NCBI GenBank assembly: GCA_002427815.1
Contig: DIZF01000047.1
Coordinates: 30,668-36,801 of the forward strand
Reading direction: 5' to 3'
DNA: 6,134 bases
Source: Ramlibacter tataouinensis
Lineage (GTDB): Bacteria; Pseudomonadota; Gammaproteobacteria; Burkholderiales; Burkholderiaceae_C
Part shown: positions 1-4,896 of the stretch, piece after piece
How the letters are laid out: every line of letters starts with the position of its first letter
How positions within the stretch are numbered: the stretch's first letter is position 1
Position numbers and translations under genes: made by a program
The notes under the pieces: generated by a model
What the model was told of the DNA's origin: nothing
Seen by the model: only the letters and a program-made list of their open reading frames with translations
Databases searched by the model: none

Positions 1-350
1 ACCGCACGGTGATCCTGCTGCTGATCAACGTCATGCTGCTGGTGCTGGGCTGCCTGATGGACATGAGTCCGCTGATCCTGATCTGCACGCCGATCCTGCT
101 GCCGATGGTGACGGCGCTGGGCGTGGACCCCGTGCACTTCGGGATGATCATGATGCTCAACCTGGGCATCGGCCTGATCACCCCGCCGGTCGGCTCCGTG
201 CTGTTCGTGGGCAGCGCGGTCTCCAAATTGCCGATGGGCACCATCACGCGGGCGATGAAACCCTTCTTCGTGGCGATGGCCGTGGTCCTGGCAATGGTCA
301 CCTACATTCCCCAGGTGAGCCTGTGGCTGCCGCGACAATTGGGGCTGTGA
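1..350 (+). CDS. dctM: TRAP transporter large permease subunit (DctM type), C-terminal part
   Basis: The gene is open from the left edge (frame beginning at base 3) to TGA at 348-350, so about 115 C-terminal residues are visible and the start is outside the window. TRAP large permeases are inner-membrane proteins that import organic acids using an ion gradient, together with a small membrane subunit and a periplasmic binding protein. The visible part is nearly all hydrophobic, with several membrane segments. It contains the family-typical stretch GLITPPVGSVLFV (a TPPVG loop followed by a helix) and ends in a last helix before PRQLGL. The substrate cannot be read from this end. The SMP-30 lactonase gene downstream makes a sugar acid or lactone plausible (inference). 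Its stop codon lies inside the first half-site of the operator that precedes fic. Confidence 0.9.
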   Translation, partial: RTVILLLINVMLLVLGCLMDMSPLILICTPILLPMVTALGVDPVHFGMIMMLNLGIGLITPPVGSVLFVGSAVSKLPMGTITRAMKPFFVAMAVVLAMVTYIPQVSLWLPRQLGL

Positions 351-409
351 AGCGCAAAATCGCCATTTACGCTTCAATTGTGAAGCGTAAATGGCTAAAA
401 TACGCTTCA
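348..409. promoter_or_regulatory. Double inverted-repeat operator upstream of fic
   Basis: Four copies of the half-site TGAAGCG occur in alternating orientation at 348-354 (+), 370-376 (-), 381-387 (+) and 403-409 (-). They pair into two 29-bp inverted repeats, 348-376 and 381-409, which start 33 bp apart, about three helical turns. The second repeat is close to the reverse complement of the first. As a result the centre forms a perfect palindrome: GCCATTTACGCTTCA at 362-376 and its exact complement at 381-395, around the 4-base loop ATTG. The array runs from the dctM stop codon to the preferred fic start codon and covers the proposed promoter. No T-run follows, so a terminator is less likely than a protein-binding site. 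The C-terminal winged helix of the adjacent Fic protein is the natural candidate ligand (inference). Confidence 0.75.
373..401 (+). promoter_or_regulatory. Candidate sigma-70 promoter of fic, overlapped by the operator
   Basis: TAAAAT at 396-401 matches five of six bases of the -10 consensus. TTCAAT at 373-378, 17 bp upstream, is a poor -35 (three of six), as is common for regulated promoters. Transcription would begin about eight bases after the -10, at or next to the ATG at 409, which would give a leaderless or nearly leaderless mRNA. Both boxes lie inside the inverted-repeat array, so bound protein would block the polymerase. Called by eye only. Confidence 0.4.
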
Positions 410-1542
410 TGACCATCTGGCAGGCATCTGGCTGGCCGGGCCTCACCTGGGACGCAAACGCCGTCACGGCGCCGCTGGCGCAGGCGCGCCTGGCCCAGGG
501 CCGCATGCTCGGATTGGCCAGCGGTCTGGGCATCATGGATCTGGCAAAGCTGCAACTCACCGGCTGGACGCAGGAAGCGGTGGCCACCGCGCAGATCGAG
601 GGTGAGCAGCTGCAGTTGAGCTCGGTTCGCGCGTCCGCCACCCGTCGGCTTGGCCTGGCGGATGCTCCCGCCGTTGCACGGGACCCGCGCACCGAGGCCA
701 CGTTGGATGTCCTCCAGGCAGCGGTTTCGCGCTGGGAGCACACCCTGGGCGAGTCGGACCTCTTCGATTGGCATGCGGCGTTGTTTCCCACAGGGCGCAG
801 TGGTGTGACACGCATCACCAGCGGCGGCTGGCGCACACACGAAGAGCCGATGCAGATCGTCACGCCGCGCATTGGCAAGCCCGACGTGGTGCACTACGAA
901 GCCCCGCCATCGACCGACGTGGCCGCGCAGATGCGCGCGCTGCTCGAATGGTTGAATACGCACAGCCGCGTGCCGGAAATCGATGGCTTGGTGCGCGCGG
1001 CAGTGGCGCATCTGTGGTTCGAGGCCATTCACCCGTTCGAAGACGGCAATGGCCGCATCGGCCGTGCCGTGGCGGAGCTGGCGCTGGCGCAGGACATGCG
1101 AAGCGACCGGCGGCTGTTCAGCCTCTCAGCGCAGCTTGCACAGGATCGTGCCGGCTATTACGCGCAGCTACAGGCCGCCACCGGCCAGCCGCGGCTGGAT
1201 ATCACGCCCTGGGTGCAATGGTTTGTCGGTCGCATCCAGGCGGCCTTCGATGCGGCGACCGGCCAGATGCGGGCGGCCCTGGCGCACAGCCGCTACTGGG
1301 CGCAGGTGAACGCGGACCACCCGGCCCTGAGTGCATCGCAGCGCAAGGCGCTTGCGCGCCTGCTCGAAGCCGGGCCGGACGGTTTTGCGGGAGGCATGAG
1401 CACGGAGAAGTACGTGAATCTCACCGGTGCGTCGCGCGCGACCGCGTATCGCGAGCTGACCCAGCTGACGGAATTGGGACTGCTGGAGAGGACGGGTCAG
1501 GGGCGGGGGACCCGGTATGGGCTGGTCGTCTCAGCCTCGTAA
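409..1542 (+). CDS. fic: Class II Fic-domain AMP-transferase with C-terminal winged helix
   Basis: Fic proteins usually transfer AMP from ATP to a hydroxyl side chain of a target protein. From the ATG at 409 (377 aa), residues about 1-80 resemble the DUF4172-type N-terminus (MTIWQASGWPGLTWD). They include the inhibitory motif TAQIEG (T60-G65), which fits (S/T)xxxE(G/N) and places the protein in class II, autoinhibited from the N-terminal side. The flap ITSGGWRTHEEPMQIV is at about 136-151. The complete catalytic motif HPFEDGNGRIGR is at 208-219, with the catalytic His and phosphate-binding residues intact, so the enzyme should be active. Residues about 307-372 form a winged helix with the putative recognition helix near TGASRATAYREL. 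An in-frame ATG at 391 would add MAKIRF, but it lies inside the palindrome and upstream of the likely transcription start. Family N-termini also begin close to the WxWQ region, so 409 is preferred. Neither start has a good Shine-Dalgarno site. The lactonase ATG follows after 21 bp. The target is unknown; DNA binding and self-repression are inferred. Confidence 0.95.
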   Translation: MTIWQASGWPGLTWDANAVTAPLAQARLAQGRMLGLASGLGIMDLAKLQLTGWTQEAVATAQIEGEQLQLSSVRASATRRLGLADAPAVARDPRTEATLDVLQAAVSRWEHTLGESDLFDWHAALFPTGRSGVTRITSGGWRTHEEPMQIVTPRIGKPDVVHYEAPPSTDVAAQMRALLEWLNTHSRVPEIDGLVRAAVAHLWFEAIHPFEDGNGRIGRAVAELALAQDMRSDRRLFSLSAQLAQDRAGYYAQLQAATGQPRLDITPWVQWFVGRIQAAFDAATGQMRAALAHSRYWAQVNADHPALSASQRKALARLLEAGPDGFAGGMSTEKYVNLTGASRATAYRELTQLTELGLLERTGQGRGTRYGLVVSAS

Positions 1543-1563
1543 TTGGAATCTGGAGCTCTGAAC

Positions 1564-2520
1564 ATGACAACCGTATCCTTCACCCCAAGCCCGCGCTGTC
1601 CGGACCCGCTCGTCGAGGTGCTGGACGAGCGCTTCCTCAAGCTGCGCCTTTTTCCTGCGACCGTTGAACAGATCGCCACCGGGCTGCGCTGGGGCGAAGG
1701 CCCGGTGTGGTTCGGCGACGGCCGCTACCTGCTGGTGTCGGACATCCCCAACAACCGCATCGTGCGCTGGGACGAAGCCTCGGGCGCGGTGAGCGATTTT
1801 CGCAACCCTTCCAACAACGCCAACGGCAATTTCCGCGACCGGCAGGGGCGCCTGATCACCTGCGAACACCTGACGCGCCGCGTCACGCGCACCGAATACG
1901 ACGGCAGCATCACGGTGCTGGCCGACCGCTTCGAAGGCAAGCGGCTCAATTCGCCGAACGACATCGTCTGCGCCGTCGACGGCAGCGTCTGGTTCACCGA
2001 TCCGCCGTTCGGCATCGCCGGGCACTGGGAGGGCGAACCCGCGCAAGCGGACCTGCCGCAGGCGGTCTACCGCATCGCGCCCGACGGCAAGCTGCAGCAG
2101 GTGATCACCGACCTGGCCGGGCCGAACGGGCTGGCCTTCTCACCCGACGAATCGGTGCTGTATGTGGTGGAGAGCAGGGCGGCGCCGCACCGCAAGATCT
2201 GGGCGTACGACCACCAGCGGGGGCGCCTTTCCAACAAGCGCCTGGCGGTCGACGCGGCCGGCGCCGGCGCGATCGACGGCTTTCGCGTCGACATCGCGGG
2301 CAACCTGTGGTGCGGCTGGGGCAGCGACGGCCGGCTGGATGCCGACCCCGCGGCGCTGGACGGCGTGCGCGTTTTCGCGCCGGACGGCACCGCCATCGGC
2401 CATATCCACCTGCCCGAGCGCTGCGCCAACGTCTGCTTCGGCGGCCGGCACCGCAACCGCCTGTTCATGGCGGCCGTGCATTCGGTCTATGCGTTGCACG
2501 TGAATACGCAGGGGGCGTGA
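1564..2520 (+). CDS. gnl: SMP-30/gluconolactonase/LRE family hydrolase
   Basis: Predicted six-bladed beta-propeller lactonase of 318 aa, a normal family length, that would hydrolyse a sugar lactone to the sugar acid with a bound divalent metal. Landmarks are GEGPVW with E45, SPND with N132, GPNGL with N188 and IDGFRVD with D238. These correspond to the Glu/Asn/Asn/Asp set that binds metal and substrate in SMP-30 proteins. No signal peptide is seen, so it is probably cytoplasmic. ATG at 1564 is chosen because GGAG at 1552-1555 lies eight bases upstream; a TTG at 1543 would add seven residues and has no such site. It begins 21 bp after fic and may share its transcript. With the TRAP permease upstream it suggests import and hydrolysis of a sugar-acid-type compound, though the exact substrate cannot be told. 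A broken copy of its 3' end lies at 4491-4685. Confidence 0.9.
   Translation: MTTVSFTPSPRCPDPLVEVLDERFLKLRLFPATVEQIATGLRWGEGPVWFGDGRYLLVSDIPNNRIVRWDEASGAVSDFRNPSNNANGNFRDRQGRLITCEHLTRRVTRTEYDGSITVLADRFEGKRLNSPNDIVCAVDGSVWFTDPPFGIAGHWEGEPAQADLPQAVYRIAPDGKLQQVITDLAGPNGLAFSPDESVLYVVESRAAPHRKIWAYDHQRGRLSNKRLAVDAAGAGAIDGFRVDIAGNLWCGWGSDGRLDADPAALDGVRVFAPDGTAIGHIHLPERCANVCFGGRHRNRLFMAAVHSVYALHVNTQGA
2326..2520 (+). repeat. Source-side copy of a 195-bp direct repeat (3' end of gnl)
   Basis: This last part of the lactonase gene aligns without gaps to 4491-4685, with 22 mismatches counted by eye (about 89 % identity). Similarity ends at the stop codon on one side and just before GACGG on the other. 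The two copies lie 2165 bp apart in the same orientation and bracket the membrane-protein, ygbA and M23 genes. Confidence 0.85.
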
Positions 2521-2542
2521 GCGGGCGCCCTGCATCACCCAA

Positions 2543-2875
2543 ATGGCCCTGCGCATAGGTCTCTTCATCACCGCCGCCTTGCTGCTTGGGGCGCATTTCC
2601 TGCGGCTGGGCAATCTGGTGATGGTGGCGGTGTGCCTGGGCGCACCGTTGCTTCTGCTGTACCGGAAACGCTGGGTCCTGATCGTGTCGCAGCTGCTGGC
2701 CTATGGCGCAGCCGCGAGCTGGATCGTGTCGGCTGCGCGCCTGGTGGAGTTTCGCCTGCAGTCAGGACAGCCGTGGAAGCTCGCCGCGATCATCCTGGGG
2801 GCCGTTGCGCTGATCTCGCTCCTTGCCGGGCTGCTGTTGAATTCGCGGACGGTCAGGGAGCGCTATCCACTTTAG
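2543..2875 (+). CDS. Small integral membrane protein of unknown function
   Basis: The protein has 110 aa and is almost entirely hydrophobic. Four membrane segments can be drawn, at roughly 4-20, 23-40, 45-65 and 79-99. The short loop RKR at 41-43 and the basic tail SRTVRER at 101-107 suggest cytoplasmic placement by the positive-inside rule. I do not recognise a family. The ATG at 2543 is 22 bp after the gnl stop with no clear ribosome-binding site, so it could be read from the gnl transcript or be coupled to it. Base composition and codon use resemble its neighbours. Its TAG stop shares four bases (2872-2875) with the converging ygbA gene. It is judged real because of the coherent alternating hydrophobic helices. 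No reaction or partner can be named. Confidence 0.72.
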   Translation: MALRIGLFITAALLLGAHFLRLGNLVMVAVCLGAPLLLLYRKRWVLIVSQLLAYGAAASWIVSAARLVEFRLQSGQPWKLAAIILGAVALISLLAGLLLNSRTVRERYPL

Positions 2876-3318
2876 CGGCGTGTTCGATCGCCTTCTGCGC
2901 GCGGCACTTCGTTTGCGGCGCTGTCTTTCGTCGCACTGCTGGATTTCGCCGACTTCGCGGGCAGCGTCGGGACGGGCCGGCGCTCGTCGATCAGGTGGAC
3001 GATGGCCCTGACAGGGTGGCGCAGCATCATGCGCGGGCCTGCCCAGCGCATCACGACCCGCATCTGCTCGCGCATGTCGGCCTTGTAGCAATGGACGACG
3101 CAGTTCGCGCAGGTGGGCTTCGCATCGCCAAAGACACATCGCTCCAGGCGCCGCTTGGCGTATTCGAACAGGGCGCGGCAGTCGCTGCAAAGCGGCGCGC
3201 CGCCCTGGTGGCGGTGTCCGCGGCAATACATGCCCACCATGGTTTCAATGGTCTTGAGCTCGCGCGCGCGGCGCACGAAGCGTTTGTAGGTTGTGAACTC
3301 AATGATCTGCATGGGCAT
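2872..3318 (-). CDS. ygbA: YgbA family protein (nitrous oxide-stimulated promoter family)
   Basis: The 148-aa protein carries the signature of the YgbA_NO family. This includes KTIETMVGMYCRGHRH (about 22-37), LCSDC (43-47), KPTCANCVVHCY (67-78) and MREQMRVVMRWAGPRMMLRHP (82-102). Seven cysteines (32, 44, 47, 61, 70, 73, 77) with nearby histidines (35, 37, 76) look like a metal-binding set. The family is named for the nitric-oxide response of E. coli ygbA, which is under NsrR control; its biochemical role is not settled. Here no NsrR-like site was recognised upstream. The ATG at 3318 is preferred by family alignment from memory. In-frame ATGs at 3312 and 3342 are alternatives, none with a strong ribosome-binding site. 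The frame is open further upstream (to 3678), but that part overlaps the M23 gene and is not believed. After about residue 113 comes a 35-residue Lys/Ser/Ala/Arg-rich tail that goes beyond the usual family end. The gene converges on the membrane-protein gene. Confidence 0.85.
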   Translation of the reverse strand: MPMQIIEFTTYKRFVRRARELKTIETMVGMYCRGHRHQGGAPLCSDCRALFEYAKRRLERCVFGDAKPTCANCVVHCYKADMREQMRVVMRWAGPRMMLRHPVRAIVHLIDERRPVPTLPAKSAKSSSATKDSAANEVPRAEGDRTRR

Positions 3319-3479
3319 GGAGAGGCGGAACGAGTCCCCCATTCTCGCAGGCCGGGGTGCCGTTGCGGTTCGAGGGTTCGGCGGCCTCTGGAACCGTCGC
3401 GGTTTGGAGGTCCATGACGAAAGCCTCGAAGGCGGCCTGCTGCAAAACAGGGGCCGTTCGCACGTTGGCAGGGGTGAGG
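3319..3479. other. Intergenic region between the M23 gene and ygbA
   Basis: This 161-bp gap lies between two minus-strand genes and should hold the ygbA promoter if ygbA is transcribed on its own. No convincing -10/-35 pair, NsrR-like or FNR-like site was seen. A short minus-strand frame from an ATG at 3415 to a stop at 3299 (38 aa, beginning MDLQTATVPEAAEP) overlaps the ygbA start in another reading frame. It could be a small upstream ORF or chance in GC-rich DNA. Confidence 0.5.
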
Positions 3480-4340
3480 TCACGCCGCGAGGAACAGCGC
3501 CGGGTCCACCATCGCGCGATTGAGCAGCACCCCGAAGTGCAGGTGCGGCCCGGTCACCCGCCCTGTGGCGCCGACAGCGCCCAGGCGGTCGCCCGCGCGC
3601 AGCGCGTCTCCGGGTTTCACATCGATGGCGCTCAGGTGGCAATACAGCGTGAGCAGGCCGCCGCCGTGGTCCAGCCACACCGTGTTGCCGTTGAAGAAGT
3701 AGTCGCCGGTGTCGACCACACGGCCGGCGAGCGGCGCGCGAACCGGCTTGCCGACGGCCGCCGCGATGTCCATGCCCGAATGCGGCGCACGCGGCTGGCC
3801 GTTGAATACCCTGCGCAACCCGAATGAACTGGAGCGCCGGCCGGGCACGGGCACCTGCATGGCCAGCGCGCCGGCTCCGGGCGCGGGTTGCGAGAAGGTG
3901 GCCATCACCTCGAGCTGGTGCGCGTGCTCGCGCTCGAACCGGGCCTGATCCTCGGGCGAGAGGTCGACGTGCTTAGGCTCGACCTTCAGGCGCTGCTCGG
4001 CGTACTGCCTGGTGCGGATGGTGTAGGGAATGTCACGCACATCGGCGCCCGATGCTTCCACCGTTATGGACGCCGGGCCGGCCTCCGTGGCCAGGGGAAT
4101 ACCGACCAACGCCGTCCAGGCGCGGGCAGAGCCGACAACCAGCAGGGGGACGTCACCGGCGTGAGCAACCGGTCGATCGGTTGCTTCGCCCAGGTCAATG
4201 CGGGCGACGCCACCGGGGACGGGGAGGGCGCGCGGGAAGTCGATTGTTCGGGGCGCAAGTGAAGGCTTCTGCCTGGCGGAGGTTGGCGCGGCAACGACGG
4301 CGGCCAGCGTCGAAAGGAAGAGTCGGCGATGCAGTGGCAT
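3480..4340 (-). CDS. M23 (LytM-type) metallopeptidase, probably Tat-exported
   Basis: The 286-aa protein has an N-terminal export signal: MPLHRRLFLSTLAAVVAA, with a twin-arginine RRxFL pattern and a likely cut after PTSA (about residue 22), so a Tat route is plausible. Residues about 30-110 are probably an all-beta domain, and 111-150 are a charged helical linker (RQYAEQRLKVEPKH to EDQARFEREHAHQLE). The M23 domain occupies about 163-286. It contains HSGMD (H187, D191), CHLS (H235) and HLHFG (H266, H268), the complete zinc and catalytic set, so it should be an active endopeptidase. The expected substrate is peptidoglycan cross-links in the periplasm. Some paralogues act through amidase activation, but those lack the ligands that are present here. 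The ATG at 4340 is chosen because the signal peptide starts immediately; no good ribosome-binding site precedes it. It lies 161 bp upstream of ygbA on the same strand, so a shared operon is uncertain. Confidence 0.93.
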   Translation of the reverse strand: MPLHRRLFLSTLAAVVAAPTSARQKPSLAPRTIDFPRALPVPGGVARIDLGEATDRPVAHAGDVPLLVVGSARAWTALVGIPLATEAGPASITVEASGADVRDIPYTIRTRQYAEQRLKVEPKHVDLSPEDQARFEREHAHQLEVMATFSQPAPGAGALAMQVPVPGRRSSSFGLRRVFNGQPRAPHSGMDIAAAVGKPVRAPLAGRVVDTGDYFFNGNTVWLDHGGGLLTLYCHLSAIDVKPGDALRAGDRLGAVGATGRVTGPHLHFGVLLNRAMVDPALFLAA

Positions 4341-4490
4341 GGCGTGGAGTTTGACAGCACGCTAGGACATTCGACGCGCTACGCCGATGGCCAGCGTGGG
4401 CAGCCTTCATCGCGCGGCTGGCCAATGCGCTGGACTTGCTCACGCTGTGGACCGACAACGGCTCATCGCAATCTGACCCCGATTCTCCGT
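4341..4490. other. Gap upstream of the M23 gene, no convincing gene
   Basis: About 150 bp between the M23 start codon and the lactonase-gene fragment. It should contain the M23 promoter on the minus strand, but no clear boxes are seen. A plus-strand frame (stop to stop, ending at TGA 4489-4491) reads FDALRRWPAWAAF, IARLANALDLLTLW and then TDNGSS; it is too short to name and may be a remnant. Just before the fragment lies AATCTGACCCCGATT (4470-4484). Confidence 0.5.
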
Positions 4491-4685
4491 GACGGCAGGC
4501 TGGATGCCGATCTCGCGGCGCTGGACGGCGTGCGCGTGTTCGCGCCCGACGGCACAGCGATCGGCCACATCCAGCTGCCGGAGCGCTGCGCCAACGTCTG
4601 CTTCGGTGGGCGGCATCGCAACCGACCGTTCATGGCGGCCACGCATTCGGTGTACGCGCTGTACGTGAATACGGAGGGGGCGTGA
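4491..4685 (+). pseudogene. 3'-terminal fragment of a second SMP-30/gluconolactonase gene
   Basis: These 195 bp match the last 195 bp of the intact lactonase gene at 2326-2520 without gaps and include the stop codon. By hand count there are 22 base differences, but only six of 64 residues change; about 15 of the differences are silent. The frame is open upstream to an ATG at 4329, but that extension overlaps the M23 start in antisense and has no lactonase similarity. The propeller's metal ligands are all missing. It is therefore a truncated copy that cannot work alone. The silent bias suggests it descends from a full-length gene that stayed under selection before being cut down, rather than from a fresh partial duplication. 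Confidence 0.85.
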
Positions 4686-4890
4686 GGGCGGGTTGCGGGC
4701 GATTGCGTCGCGGCTGCAAGGAATGCCTGTGGCAGCAAGCGCATGCCCGTTGAAGAGGGAAGCTTGGCGACCCCGGACCCGGAAGAAGTTTCGAAGGCTC
4801 AGGAGGCGATCGGGGAGCGCAGGAAACGGTTTGGGGAGTTGCGGTGCGGAGGCGACTGCAGCGCCTCAGCGAATTAACAAGGTGACTGGC
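4686..4890. other. Junction region with one doubtful small ORF
   Basis: About 205 bp between the lactonase fragment and the defence genes. In the frame that follows the fragment's stop codon there is an open stretch from 4686 to TAA at 4875-4877. An ATG at 4743 would give a 44-aa, charged, Glu/Arg-rich peptide (MPVEEGSLATPDPEEV onward). It has no ribosome-binding site and no family I recognise, so it is more likely a remnant or chance. The base composition changes near the right end of this stretch. No tRNA or attachment repeat was found. Confidence 0.45.
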
Positions 4891-4896
4891 TCACCT
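4880..4896 (-). terminator. Possible weak terminator hairpin at the end of ariB
   Basis: AGGTGA (4880-4885) and TCACCT (4891-4896) pair around a 5-base loop and include the ariB stop codon. On the minus strand the stem is followed by TTGTTAATT, which is only moderately T-rich. A second 6-bp hairpin (AGCTGC ATTC GCAGCT, 4900-4915) lies just inside the gene. The stems are short, so function is uncertain. Confidence 0.25.

Noticed and set aside
362..395. Perfect palindrome as a transcription terminator for dctM
   Set aside because: Stem is AT-rich and not followed by a T-run. The extra outer half-sites and overlap with a -10 box fit an operator better, although some effect on read-through cannot be excluded.
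348..409. CRISPR-like repeats upstream of fic
   Set aside because: Only four short half-sites in alternating orientation with no variable spacers of regular size.
768..1667. 299-codon plus-strand frame overlapping fic and gnl
   Set aside because: Runs through the Fic catalytic domain in another frame; composition (Arg/Ala/Gly-rich) is typical of a shadow frame.
1531..2046. Long minus-strand frames opposite the lactonase gene (also 2067-2613)
   Set aside because: Antisense shadows of a well-supported SMP-30 gene in GC-rich DNA; the translations are Arg/Ala/Pro-rich with no family landmarks.
2632..3417. 261-codon plus-strand frame across the membrane protein and ygbA
   Set aside because: Antisense to the clear YgbA motifs and out of frame with the membrane helices; no recognisable domain.
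4329..4685. 118-codon plus-strand frame as an intact gene
   Set aside because: Only the last 64 residues resemble a known protein, and they are a propeller tail without active-site residues; the front overlaps the M23 start in antisense.
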